Part shown: in pieces, positions 24,923 to 33,029 of the stretch
Position numbering within the stretch: position 1 is the stretch's first letter
How the letters are laid out: each line of letters opens with the position of its first letter
From: Brachybacterium aquaticum
Lineage (GTDB): Bacteria > Actinomycetota > Actinomycetes > Actinomycetales > Dermabacteraceae
Reading direction: 5' to 3'
Assembly (NCBI RefSeq): GCF_014204755.1
Contig: NZ_JACHLZ010000001.1
Coordinates: forward strand, 2,046,001 to 2,110,000
DNA: 64,000 nucleotides
The notes under the pieces: generated by a model
Databases searched by the model: none
What the model saw: the letters and a program-made list of their open reading frames with translations, nothing else
Told to the model about the DNA's origin: nothing
Position numbers and translations under genes: made by a program

Positions 24923-24938
24923 TCGAACACATGTTTGG
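24923..24938. promoter_or_regulatory. LexA box of lexA
   Basis: TCGAACACATGTTTGG matches the actinobacterial SOS-box consensus TCGAAC-N4-GTTCGA at 14 of 16 positions when N are free. It overlaps the lexA -35 (TTGGCT) by 4 nt and lies just upstream of the LysM-gene -35, so one bound LexA dimer could affect both promoters. Confidence 0.85.
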
Positions 24939-24963
24939 CTTCCGTCCGGTGCCGCCCTAGTCT
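24935..24963 (+). promoter_or_regulatory. Probable lexA promoter
   Basis: TTGGCT (24935-24940), a 17-nt spacer and TAGTCT (24958-24963). A start near 24970 gives a leader of about 75 nt. The LexA box covers the -35. Confidence 0.6.
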
Positions 24964-25044
24964 GGGGCCACGGACCTACTGAACCGCGAGGGTCCGACAG
25001 ACGAAGCCAGGACCCCTCACGCCAGGACCTCAGGAGGCCGCACG

Positions 25045-25743
25045 ATGACGACGAGCACCCCCAAGCCGACCCGGGCCCGCGGCGACGCGCCGGCCGATGC
25101 GCGCACCGAGGGGCTCACCCGCCGCCAGCGCCTGGTCCTGGAGACGATCAACGAGGCGGTCGCGGCGCGCGGATACCCGCCCACCATGCGGGAGATCGGT
25201 GATGCCGTGGGCCTGACCTCGTCCTCGTCGGTCGCCCACCAGCTGCAGACCCTCGAGCGCAAGGGCTTCCTGCGCCGCGATCCCAAGCGTCCGCGCGCCA
25301 TGGAGGTCGTCATGCCGGATGCGGATGACGCCCCCGCCCCCGCCGCCCCGGAGTCGACCCTCACGCCGCACTCGGTGAACGTGCCTCTGGTGGGCCGGAT
25401 CGCGGCCGGCATCCCCATCACGGCCGAGGAGCAGGTCGAGGACGTGTTCACCCTGCCCGAGCGGCTCGTCGGAGGCGGGGAGCTCTTCCTGCTGCAGGTG
25501 GTCGGCGACTCGATGATCGACGCCGCCATCTGCGACGGCGACTGGGTCGTGGTGCGCTCGCAGTCCACCGCGGAGAAGGGCGAGATCGTCGCCGCGATGA
25601 TCGACGGCGAGGCGACGGTGAAGACCTTCGTCCAGCGCGACGACCACGTCTGGCTCATGCCCCACAACCCCGCCTTCGCCCCGATCCTCGGCGACCACGC
25701 CGAGATCCTCGGCAAGGTCGTGGCGGTGCTGCGCGCCGTCTGA
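25045..25743 (+). CDS. lexA: SOS repressor LexA
   Basis: LexA (232 aa) represses DNA-damage genes and cleaves itself when RecA is activated. The N-terminal winged helix-turn-helix is at about 25-90 ([20 protein letters not shown]). The cleavage site is Ala121-Gly122 (RIAAGIPI). The catalytic dyad is Ser156 (GDSMID) and Lys193 (EATVKTF). A 25-residue Asp/Ala/Pro linker separates the domains. The ATG follows CAGGAGG. It is autoregulated through the box at 24923-24938. Confidence 0.98.
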   Translation: MTTSTPKPTRARGDAPADARTEGLTRRQRLVLETINEAVAARGYPPTMREIGDAVGLTSSSSVAHQLQTLERKGFLRRDPKRPRAMEVVMPDADDAPAPAAPESTLTPHSVNVPLVGRIAAGIPITAEEQVEDVFTLPERLVGGGELFLLQVVGDSMIDAAICDGDWVVVRSQSTAEKGEIVAAMIDGEATVKTFVQRDDHVWLMPHNPAFAPILGDHAEILGKVVAVLRAV

Positions 25744-25755
25744 GCGGTTCCAGCC

Positions 25756-25869
25756 CGCCGCGAGGCGGCGCAGTGCGCTCAGCTCGCCGCGAGGCGGGGC
25801 AGTGCGCTCAGCTCGCCGCGAGGCGGGGCAGCGCGCTCAGCTCGCCGCGAGGCGGCGTAGCGCGCCGAG
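25756..25869. repeat. 29-bp tandem repeat copied from the 3' end of dinG
   Basis: Three full 29-nt units (25756-25784, 25785-25813, 25814-25842) and a fourth that runs into dinG (from 25843). The unit is CGCCGCGAGGCGG followed by about 16 nt ending in GCGCTCAGCT. Read on the minus strand each copy contains the last dinG codons (RRLAAS) and a TGA. The 13-15-nt core CGCCG-N5-CGGCG is itself a small hairpin. It fills the convergent lexA-dinG spacer and probably works as a repeated terminator. Confidence 0.8.
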
Positions 25870-27858
25870 GGCGACCTCGGGGTCGGAGGTCGGCCACAGC
25901 GGCGGCATCGACTCGCGCAGGAAGCTCCCGTACCGCGCGGTCGACAGTCGCGGGTCGAGCACCGCGACCATGCCGCGATCGGACTCGGTGCGGATAAGCC
26001 GCCCGGCACCCTGGGCGAGCAGCAGCGCGGCGTGCTGGGCCGAGACCGCCATGAACCCGTTGCCGCCGTGCGCACCGATGCGCTCCTGGCGCGCGGCGGT
26101 CAGAGGATCATCGGGACGGGGGAAGGGGATCCGGTCGATGGTGACCAGTCGCAGGGAGCGTCCGGCCACGTCCACGCCCTGCCACAGCGTGAGGGTCCCG
26201 AACAGGGAGGCGTCCTCGTGCTCGCGGAAGGTGCGCACCAGGTTCGCCATCGAGTCCTCGCCCTGCACGGCGATCGGCAGGTCCAGGCGGGCGCGCACGT
26301 GCTCCGCGGCGAGCTCCGCGCCGCGGCGCGAGGAGAACAGGCACAGCGCTCCCCCGCGCGAGGCCTCCACCAGGTCGGTGAGGTGGTCGAGCATCAGCGG
26401 GGAGGGCCCCTCGCGGCCCGGCTGAGGGAGGTGCCGGGCGGTGTAGAGGATGCCCTGGCGGCGATAGTCGAAGGGGCTGCCCACGTCGATCCCGGCCCAC
26501 GCTCCGGAGTCCTCCGTGCGCGGCAGCGCGTCGGCGTCCATGCGCCCGGAGCGGGCGAGGCCCACCTCCCCCGCGGCGGGCTCGAAGCGGCCGCCGAGGG
26601 CGAGGGTGGCGGAGGTGAGCACGGCGGTGCGTTCCTCGAGGATGGCGCCGCGCATCGCGCCGGCGACGCTGAGCGGGGCGACCTGGAGGGAGACCCGCCC
26701 GGTGGCCTGGCCGCGGGAGACGGAGACGACGTCGTCCTCCCCCGGGTCGGTGAGGCGCTCGCAGACGTCGATGATCTCCTGCAGGTTCGCGCGGACGGTC
26801 TTGCGTGCCCCGGCGAGGGAGTCGTCGCCGGCGTCCTTCGCGTCGGAGTGGGCGGTGCGCGCCTCGACGCGCAGCTGCACGATCGCGTCGGCGAGCCGCT
26901 CCGGCAGGTCGCCGATGACACGGCCGTCGGGGGCGAGCTCGAGCGCCTCGCGCAGCTCCTCGGAGGCGTCCTCGAGCGCGGTGCCGGCGACCCCGAGCCC
27001 GCGCAGTTCGCGGACGGTGGCGCGCAGCAGGCCGGGGCTGAGCTGGTCGGTGACGGCGCTGGTGACGCGGGCGGTGAGGTCGTGGGCCTCGTCGAAGACG
27101 ACCACGTCGTGGTCGGGGATGATGCCGTGCTTGTCGAAGGCGTCGATGGCGAGCAGGGCGTGGTTGGTGACCACGACGTCCACCTCGCGGGCGATCTCGC
27201 GGCTGCGCTCGGCGAAGCAGCTCTCCACCAGTGGGCAGGAGGTGCCGATGCACTGGTTGCCGGTGACGGAGACCTGGCGCCAGGCGCGGTCGGAGACGGC
27301 GTCCTCGAGGGAGTCGCGATCGCCGGAGTCGGTCTCGTCGGCCCATTCGCGCAGGCGCTTGACCTGCTCGCCGAGTCGCTCCCCTCCGCTGCGCGAGGGG
27401 TCGGTGGAGGCCTCCGCGAACAGGGCCCCGGGCTCGATGTCCACGGGATAGCCGCCGGCGATCTTGTGCTTGCACAGGTAGTTCGCGCGGCCCTTGAGCA
27501 GGGCGAAGGTGGGGGTGCGCGGCAGGTGCGGGGCGAGCGCCTCCACGAGCCGCGGCAGGTCCTTGCGCACGATCTGGGTCTGCAGCGCGATGGTGGCGGT
27601 GGAGACCACCACGGGCCGGCCGCTCGCCAGGGCGTGGCGCAGCGCGGGCACGAGGTACCCGAGCGACTTGCCGGTGCCGGTGCCGGCCTGGACCAGCAGG
27701 TGACGGCCGCCGGACATGGCGGTGTCCACGGCCTCGGCCATGGCCTGCTGGCCGGGGCGGGGCGAGCCGCCGACGGCGGCGACCGCGGCCTCCATCAGGG
27801 TGCCCAGCGGCACGTCCCCCGCCGCAGGGACGGCGGGGTGCTCGGGCGCTGCGGTCAT
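25837..27858 (-). CDS. dinG: DinG-family ATP-dependent DNA helicase
   Basis: This 673-aa XPD/DinG-like superfamily 2 helicase has Walker A GTGTGKS (59-65), the four cysteines of an iron-sulphur cluster domain (Cys129, Cys203, Cys208, Cys214), a DEAH box (VVFDEAHDL, 256-259) and later motifs LFGTLTLWQGVDVAG and LIRTESDRGMVAVLDPR. Such 5'-3' helicases unwind R-loops and D-loops. It is convergent with lexA, as in related genomes. The start is probably leaderless (TACGCT 6 nt before the ATG). Whether it is SOS-regulated here is not shown: no LexA box was seen upstream. Confidence 0.93.
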   Translation of the reverse strand: MTAAPEHPAVPAAGDVPLGTLMEAAVAAVGGSPRPGQQAMAEAVDTAMSGGRHLLVQAGTGTGKSLGYLVPALRHALASGRPVVVSTATIALQTQIVRKDLPRLVEALAPHLPRTPTFALLKGRANYLCKHKIAGGYPVDIEPGALFAEASTDPSRSGGERLGEQVKRLREWADETDSGDRDSLEDAVSDRAWRQVSVTGNQCIGTSCPLVESCFAERSREIAREVDVVVTNHALLAIDAFDKHGIIPDHDVVVFDEAHDLTARVTSAVTDQLSPGLLRATVRELRGLGVAGTALEDASEELREALELAPDGRVIGDLPERLADAIVQLRVEARTAHSDAKDAGDDSLAGARKTVRANLQEIIDVCERLTDPGEDDVVSVSRGQATGRVSLQVAPLSVAGAMRGAILEERTAVLTSATLALGGRFEPAAGEVGLARSGRMDADALPRTEDSGAWAGIDVGSPFDYRRQGILYTARHLPQPGREGPSPLMLDHLTDLVEASRGGALCLFSSRRGAELAAEHVRARLDLPIAVQGEDSMANLVRTFREHEDASLFGTLTLWQGVDVAGRSLRLVTIDRIPFPRPDDPLTAARQERIGAHGGNGFMAVSAQHAALLLAQGAGRLIRTESDRGMVAVLDPRLSTARYGSFLRESMPPLWPTSDPEVALGALRRLAAS

Positions 27859-27864
27859 CGGCTC

Positions 27865-27870
27865 AGCGTA
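27865..27870 (-). promoter_or_regulatory. Leaderless -10 box of dinG
   Basis: TACGCT, then GAGCCG (6 nt), then the dinG ATG on the minus strand, in the 35-nt gap after hflX. Confidence 0.45.
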
Positions 27871-27893
27871 TCGGCCGCCCGGGCCCTCCCCGC

Positions 27894-29510
27894 TCAGGCC
27901 GCGCCGTGCAGCTCTGCGGCGAGCGCCTCATCCACGAGGGCGTGCACGCGCGTGCCCTCCATGAGGTGCTCCTCCTCCTCGAGCATCTCGCCGGTGGTGT
28001 GTACACGGGAGACGAGGTCCCCGCGGGAGTAGGGCACCACCACGTCCACCTCGACGGCGGGGCGCGGGAGGTGCTCGGCGATCAGCTCGCGCAGCTCCTC
28101 GATGCCCTCGCCGGTGCGGGCGGAGACGACGACGCTCTCCCCCACCTGGCTGCGCAGGCGGGCGATGGTCTCGGGTTCGGCGAGGTCGGCCTTGTTCAGC
28201 ACCACGATCTCGGGCACGTCGAAGCCCTCGATCTCGCCGAGCACGGTGCGCACGGCGGTGATCTGCCCCTCCGGGTCCGGGTGGGAGGCATCCACGACGT
28301 GCAGCAGCAGGTCCGAGCCGCCGACCTCCTCCAGGGTGGAGCGGAAGGCCTCGACCAGCTGGGTGGGCAGGTGGCGCACGAAGCCGACGGTGTCGGCGAA
28401 GGTGAACTCGCGCCCGTCCGGGGTGGTGGCGCGGCGGACCGTCGGGTCCAGGGTCGCGAACAGGGCGTTCTCGACGAGCACGCCCGCGCCGGTGAGGCGG
28501 TTCAGCAGGGAGGACTTCCCGGCGTTGGTGTAGCCGGCGATCGCGACGGCCGGCACCTGGTGGCGGGTGCGGTCGGCGCGCTGGGCCTCGCGACCGGGAG
28601 CCATCTCCTTGATCTCCCGGCGGAGCTTGGCCATGCGGTCGCGGATGCGCCGACGGTCCAGCTCGATCTTGGTCTCACCGGGACCGCGCGAGCCCATGCC
28701 CGCGCCGCCGGCGGCGACGCGACCGCCGGCCTGACGGGACATCGACTCGCCCCAGCCGCGCAGACGCGGCAGGAGGTACTCGAGCTGGGCGAGCTCGACC
28801 TGCGCCTTGCCCTCGCGGGACTTGGCGTGCTGGGCGAAGATGTCCAGGATCAGGGCGGTCCGGTCGACGACCTTGACCTTGACGATGTCCTCGAGAGCGC
28901 GGCGCTGGCCGGGGGCGAGCTCGCCGTCGGCGATCACGGTGTCCGCACCGGTCTCGGCGACGATCTCGGCCAGCTCCGCAGCCTTGCCCTTGCCCAGGAA
29001 CGTGGCAGGGTCGGGGTGGGCGCGGCGCTGGAGGATCCCGTCGAGCACCTCGGAACCCGCGGTCTCGGCGAGCGCAGCGAGCTCGCGCAGGCTGTTCTCG
29101 GCCTCGTCGGCGTTGCCGGAGGTGTACAGGCCCGCGAGGACCACGCGCTCCAGGCGCAGCTGGCGGTACTCGACCTCGGTGACGTCCTCGAGCTCGGTGG
29201 AGAGCCCGGCGACGCGGCGCAGCGCCTGGCGGTCGGCGAGGTCGTACTGCTCCCCGTCGGTCTCGGAGCCGTAGGTCACGGCGGAGACGGAGGCGTCGCC
29301 GCGGGCGAGGATCCGCTCGGTGAGGGGGTCGCGTCGGCGAGTGGCGGGAGTGCCGTCGGTCGCGGGGGTCCCGTCGGCCGACGGGGCCGGGCGGGTCGGG
29401 GCGCCGGTCGCGTCCGCGTCCGTCGGGAGTGCGTCGGCCCCGGCTCCTCCCGTGGTGGTCCCGTCGACGTCGAGGTCGGAATCGGGGTCGGGATGGAAGG
29501 CGATGGGCAC
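27894..29510 (-). CDS. hflX: Ribosome-associated GTPase HflX
   Basis: HflX (538 aa) splits and rescues ribosomes under stress. The N-terminal HflX domain includes GKGKAAELAEIVAETGAD and the linker motif SRGPGETKIELDRR; the GTPase domain has G1 GYTNAGKSS, G3 DTVGFVRHLP and G4 NKAD. The first 60 residues are an Asp/Ala/Thr/Pro-rich tail with DGTPAT repeats and contain a copy of the GGCCGACGGGGC element (29376-29387). The start is a GTG at 29510 with AAGGAG upstream. It sits between dapF and dinG, as in other actinobacteria. Confidence 0.96.
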   Translation of the reverse strand: MPIAFHPDPDSDLDVDGTTTGGAGADALPTDADATGAPTRPAPSADGTPATDGTPATRRRDPLTERILARGDASVSAVTYGSETDGEQYDLADRQALRRVAGLSTELEDVTEVEYRQLRLERVVLAGLYTSGNADEAENSLRELAALAETAGSEVLDGILQRRAHPDPATFLGKGKAAELAEIVAETGADTVIADGELAPGQRRALEDIVKVKVVDRTALILDIFAQHAKSREGKAQVELAQLEYLLPRLRGWGESMSRQAGGRVAAGGAGMGSRGPGETKIELDRRRIRDRMAKLRREIKEMAPGREAQRADRTRHQVPAVAIAGYTNAGKSSLLNRLTGAGVLVENALFATLDPTVRRATTPDGREFTFADTVGFVRHLPTQLVEAFRSTLEEVGGSDLLLHVVDASHPDPEGQITAVRTVLGEIEGFDVPEIVVLNKADLAEPETIARLRSQVGESVVVSARTGEGIEELRELIAEHLPRPAVEVDVVVPYSRGDLVSRVHTTGEMLEEEEHLMEGTRVHALVDEALAAELHGAA

Positions 29511-29641
29511 GATCGGGGTTCTCCTTCGGTCGGAAACGGGTTCCCCAAGAATCCCACGTCCCCGCGCCCGGGTCGAGAGATTTTGCGCTGGGCGGAGCGC
29601 GGATCACGCCCAGGCGGGCCGGGACGCGGGCTGCGGCTCCG

Positions 29642-29647
29642 TATCCT
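29642..29647 (+). promoter_or_regulatory. Leaderless -10 box of the RsmC-like gene
   Basis: TATCCT, then GCTCGG (6 nt), then the GTG at 29654. No ribosome-binding site is seen. Confidence 0.5.
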
Positions 29648-29653
29648 GCTCGG

Positions 29654-30268
29654 GTGGACGAGCACTACTTCACCGCCTCCCCCTCCGCCGAGGACCGTCG
29701 CTTCCCGCTCCGGGTGCGCCTGGCCGATCGCGACCTGGACCTGGTCTCCTCGACCGCGGTGTTCAGCGGGCACGGGCTGGACAAGGCGACCGCCGTGCTG
29801 CTGGACCGCCTCGACGAGATCGCCGAGCCGCCCGCGGACGGCGTGATCCTGGACCTCGGCTGCGGGTGGGGGCCGATCGCGCTGACCGCGGCGCTGCTGC
29901 ACCCGGACGCCGAGGTGTGGGCGGTGGACGTCAGCGAGCGGGCCCGGGAGCTCACGCGCGAGAATGCCCGCCGGGCGGGCGCGGAGAACCTCCGCGTCAT
30001 CGCGCCCGACGAGGTGCCCGCGGACCTGGCTCTCGATGCGCTCTGGTCCAATCCCCCGATCCGCATCGGGAAGCCGGCGCTGCATGCGCTGCTTCTGGAG
30101 TGGACGGCGCGGCTGCGGCCGACGGGCACGGCCGCGCTCGTGGTCGGCAAGAACCTCGGCGCCGATCCGCTGGCGCGCTGGCTCGGCGAGCAGCTGCCGG
30201 CGCGTCCGGTGCGCAAGGCCGCGAGTGCGAAGGGCTTCCGGATCCTCGAGATCGGACCCGGGGACTGA
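29654..30268 (+). CDS. RsmC-like SAM-dependent methyltransferase
   Basis: This 204-aa class I methyltransferase is like the catalytic half of RsmC/RsmD-type rRNA guanine-N2 methyltransferases. Seen: HYFTASPSAEDRRFPLRVRL, FSGHGLDKAT, the SAM-binding motif VILDLGCGWGPIALTAALL (about 63-81), and the catalytic motif WSNPPIRIG (NPP). Single-domain versions are common in actinobacteria; the exact substrate is inferred. The GTG start is chosen from the -10 box 6 nt upstream and from the family start. Divergent from hflX. Confidence 0.85.
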   Translation: MDEHYFTASPSAEDRRFPLRVRLADRDLDLVSSTAVFSGHGLDKATAVLLDRLDEIAEPPADGVILDLGCGWGPIALTAALLHPDAEVWAVDVSERARELTRENARRAGAENLRVIAPDEVPADLALDALWSNPPIRIGKPALHALLLEWTARLRPTGTAALVVGKNLGADPLARWLGEQLPARPVRKAASAKGFRILEIGPGD

Positions 30269-30310
30269 GACCCGAGAACTGAGAGCCGAGAACTGAGAAC
30301 TGAGAGCCGG
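30262..30310. repeat. Short ACTGAGA repeat in the spacer before dapF
   Basis: The motif GAGAACTGA or its variant recurs four or five times over about 45 nt, starting at the stop codon of the methyltransferase (GGGGACTGA). The spacer (30269-30334) otherwise shows nothing. It looks like a small duplication of the gene's 3' end. Confidence 0.5.
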
Positions 30311-30334
30311 CCTCCGGCGCTGGACCGTCGCGGC

Positions 30335-31183
30335 TCAGACCAGGGTGGTCCCGTCGGCGACGAGCTGGGCGGGGCCGGTGAGGGTGACCTCGCCGTCGTC
30401 GGTCCAGCCCACCTGGAGGCGGCCGCCGGGGACGTCCACGGTCCAGGGGGTGCAGGACTCGTCCCCGGCGCGCAGGGCGGAGGCGACGGCGACGGCCGCG
30501 ACGCCGGTGCCGCAGGAGCGGGTCTCGCCCACGCCGCGCTCGTGGACGCGCATGGCGACGTGGTGGTCGCCGCGCAGGGTGACCAGCTCGATGTTCGCGC
30601 CGTCCGCGGGTTCGGGGTCGAGCGCCGGGCGGCGGGTGAGGTCGAGGTCCTCGAGCACCACGTCGTCGGGCAGGAACGCGACGGCGTGGGGGTTGCCCAT
30701 GTCGACGTCGGTCGCCTCGAGCCGGTGCCCGGCGATCTCGACGGTCCGCGCACCGGGTGTGCTGCGGGAGGCGCCCATGCCCACGCGGACGCTCCACGGG
30801 GCGCCGTCGCTCGCGGCGTCCTCGAGGATGTCGACGGTGCGGACGCCGGCGCGGGTGAGGATCTCGAAGCGGTCGGAGTCCACGTGCCCGGCGCGGCGCA
30901 GGTGCGCGGCCAGGACCCGCACGCCGTTGCCGCACATCTCGGCGATGGAGCCGTCGGCGTTGCGGTAATCCATGAACCACTCGGGCGCGTCCGCGGGGGC
31001 GTCGATACCGGCGTCCTTGGAGCGGACGGCGCGGATCACGCCGTCGCCGCCGATCCCGGCGCGACGGTCGGCCAGGGCGGCGACGGTGGCGGCGTCGAGG
31101 CCGAGGGCGCCATCGGGGTCGTCCAGCACCACGAAGTCGTTCTCGGTCCCGTGGCCCTTGGTGAAGGCGATGCTGCGGCTCAT
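30335..31183 (-). CDS. dapF: Diaminopimelate epimerase
   Basis: DapF (282 aa) converts LL- to meso-diaminopimelate for lysine and peptidoglycan synthesis. The two catalytic cysteines are Cys84 (EMCGNGVRV) and Cys224 (ETRSCGTGVAA), each in its family motif; FTKGHGTENDFVVLDD at the N-terminus and DMGNPHAV are also typical. The ATG at 31183 follows the miaA stop by 10 nt; the open frame extends upstream without support. Together with dapA and dapB in this window it agrees with a DAP-type wall. Confidence 0.97.
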   Translation of the reverse strand: MSRSIAFTKGHGTENDFVVLDDPDGALGLDAATVAALADRRAGIGGDGVIRAVRSKDAGIDAPADAPEWFMDYRNADGSIAEMCGNGVRVLAAHLRRAGHVDSDRFEILTRAGVRTVDILEDAASDGAPWSVRVGMGASRSTPGARTVEIAGHRLEATDVDMGNPHAVAFLPDDVVLEDLDLTRRPALDPEPADGANIELVTLRGDHHVAMRVHERGVGETRSCGTGVAAVAVASALRAGDESCTPWTVDVPGGRLQVGWTDDGEVTLTGPAQLVADGTTLV

Positions 31184-31193
31184 GGACAGGAGC

Positions 31194-32225
31194 CTACGGC
31201 GCGGGCGTCCCCGGCGCGGTGACGCCGGTCTCCCCCGGCGCGGCCCGTCCCTCGCGGGCATGCTCCTGGCGGGCAGTGTCCACGAGGGAGAGGGCGCGGG
31301 GCAGCAGGTCGTGCCTCAGGGAGGTGTTCGTGTCGGCGTCGAGCCAGTGCACGCGGGCGTCGCGGCGGAACCAGGTGTCCTGTTTGCGCACCAGGCGCCG
31401 GGTGCCCACGATCGTCTCCTCGATCGCGGCCTCGCAGGTGAGGGTCCCGTCGAGAACGGCGAGGCCCTGCTGGTAGCCGATCGCGCGCCGGGCGGTGAGG
31501 CCGCGGTCCAGGCCCCGCTCGCGCAGGGCGCGGATCTCGTCGAGGAGCCCGGCCTCGACCATGCGGTGCACGCGCAGCGCGATCCGCTCGTGCAGCTCGG
31601 CACGGTCGCGGCGCAGGCCGATCTGCACGGTGCTCGGGTCCGCGTGGACGGGGCGGGGCAGGAAGGCGGTGAAGGGGCGGCCGGTCAGCTCCCCCACCTC
31701 GAGCGCGCGCACGATCCGTCGCGCGTCGCCCGGGCCGATCATGGCGGCAGCCTCGGGATCGCGGCCGGCGAGCTCCCGGTGCAGCGCCGCCGGGCCGATC
31801 TCGGCGACGCGCTGCTCGAGGCGGGCGCGGACGGCGGGGTCCGTCGGCGGGAACTCGATCTCGTCCAGCGCCGCCCGGACATACAGCCCCGAGCCGCCGA
31901 CGAGGATCGGGGTGCGGCCGCGGGACCGGATCGCGGCGATCGCCGCACGGGCGTCGGCCTGATAGGCGGAGACGCTCGCCTCCTCGGTGACCTCCAGCAC
32001 GTCCAGGAGATGGTGCGGCACGCCGCGGCGCTCCTCGGCGGTGACCTTCGCGGTGCCGATGTCCATGCCGCGGTAGAACTGCAGGGCGTCGGCGTTGATC
32101 ACCTCGCCGTCGAGGTGCTCGGCGAGGGCGATCGCGAGATCGGACTTCCCGGTGGCGGTCGCGCCGACCAGGGCGATCAGCGGCCGCGGGGCGTCCTGCG
32201 ACTCCGGGGCGGCGGGCGGGTGCAT
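31194..32225 (-). CDS. miaA: tRNA dimethylallyltransferase MiaA
   Basis: MiaA (343 aa) adds a dimethylallyl group to A37 of tRNAs reading UNN codons. The P-loop is GATATGKS (21-28); [30 protein letters not shown] and the [11 protein letters not shown] motif follow. The last 25 residues are a Pro/Ala/Thr-rich tail. The ATG at 32225 lacks a ribosome-binding site but has TACAGT 6 nt upstream. MiaA acts before MiaB, whose gene lies nearby (33030-34571). Confidence 0.96.
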   Translation of the reverse strand: MHPPAAPESQDAPRPLIALVGATATGKSDLAIALAEHLDGEVINADALQFYRGMDIGTAKVTAEERRGVPHHLLDVLEVTEEASVSAYQADARAAIAAIRSRGRTPILVGGSGLYVRAALDEIEFPPTDPAVRARLEQRVAEIGPAALHRELAGRDPEAAAMIGPGDARRIVRALEVGELTGRPFTAFLPRPVHADPSTVQIGLRRDRAELHERIALRVHRMVEAGLLDEIRALRERGLDRGLTARRAIGYQQGLAVLDGTLTCEAAIEETIVGTRRLVRKQDTWFRRDARVHWLDADTNTSLRHDLLPRALSLVDTARQEHAREGRAAPGETGVTAPGTPAP

Positions 32226-32231
32226 GGCCGC

Positions 32232-32237
32232 ACTGTA
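32232..32237 (-). promoter_or_regulatory. Leaderless -10 box of miaA
   Basis: TACAGT, then GCGGCC (6 nt), then the miaA ATG on the minus strand. On the other side of this 165-nt divergent spacer, TAGGGT (32326-32331) can serve the YbjN gene with a leader of about 50 nt. Confidence 0.5.
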
Positions 32238-32390
32238 GCGACAGCGGCCCCGCCGCACGCCACGCCGCGGGGCCGGGGTCATGGGGATCACGGGTGCTCC
32301 TGGCCCCTTTCTCATGCGGAGGGAGTAGGGTGTCCGGCGATCCACGAGACCGGATCACCAGTTCCCTACGACGAGCGCCCGAGGTTGGAA

Positions 32391-32885
32391 GTGACTGCAC
32401 CGAACGAGTCCCCTGCGAGGACGGAAGGGGCCGAGGCGAATGCCGATCTGGCTCCGCTGTCCCTGTCGAGGGTCGAGGCGAGCCTCACCCGCCATGGATA
32501 TGTGTTCGTCGAGGACGGTGAGCACGCGGAGGTGGTCCGTGCTCGCTTCGACGACTACCGCTTCCAGTTCATGATCTCCGGCGAGGGGCACGGCGTGCTC
32601 CAGACCCGCGGTCGCTGGAGCCACTCCGTGGACATCTCCCGCAAGGTCGAGATGATCAAGCTGTGCAACGAGTGGAACATGAACCGCATCTGGCCGAAGG
32701 TCTACGTGCGCCGCGAGTCGGAGGGTCTGCTCGGCGTGTACGGCGAGCTGGCCGCGGACTTCCACGCCGGCGCCTCGGACACCCAGATCGACAGCGCGAT
32801 CAAGTGCGGCCTGTCCTCCGTGATCGCCTTCTTCCACAGCCTCGAGGAGCGTCTCGGCGCGGAGCTCGACGAGCTCGACAGCTGA
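32391..32885 (+). CDS. YbjN domain-containing protein
   Basis: This 164-aa soluble protein has the YbjN/type III secretion chaperone-like fold: LSLSRVEASLTRHGYVFVED, FQFMISGEGHGVLQTRGRW, KLCNEWNMNRIWPKVYVRR and a helical end (LGAELDELDS). YbjN proteins are implicated in stress responses, but the mechanism is unknown. The GTG at 32391 was chosen for the GAGGTTGGAA upstream and lack of ATG. It is divergent from miaA and convergent with miaB. Confidence 0.85.
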   Translation: MTAPNESPARTEGAEANADLAPLSLSRVEASLTRHGYVFVEDGEHAEVVRARFDDYRFQFMISGEGHGVLQTRGRWSHSVDISRKVEMIKLCNEWNMNRIWPKVYVRRESEGLLGVYGELAADFHAGASDTQIDSAIKCGLSSVIAFFHSLEERLGAELDELDS

Positions 32886-32965
32886 ACCGCTCCCCCGTCG
32901 GCCGCGAGGCATCTACCGCGAGGCATCCGCTGAGAGGCACGAGCCGAAGTACGTCGGCCGACGGG

Positions 32966-33013
32966 CATGACAGGAGGGCCGGCACCCCGCGGGGTGCCGG
33001 CCCTCCTGTCATG
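32966..33013. terminator. 48-bp perfect palindrome between YbjN gene and miaB
   Basis: CATGACAGGAGGGCCGG through to its mirror image forms a perfect palindrome of 48 bp with no unpaired base except the turn. It ends 16 nt before the miaB stop and begins 80 nt after the YbjN stop. It is probably a bidirectional terminator. A GTCGGCCGAC element (32953-32962) lies directly beside it. Confidence 0.85.
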
Positions 33014-33029
33014 GGCCGGCGATGCGCGC

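Noticed and set aside
25756-25869. 29-bp repeats considered as a CRISPR array
   Set aside because: The copies are directly adjacent, without unique spacers, and match the end of dinG. No cas genes are nearby.
26032-28032. A 666-codon plus-strand frame antisense to dinG
   Set aside because: Shadow of dinG; composition is typical of antisense GC-rich frames and no ribosome-binding site or motif is present.
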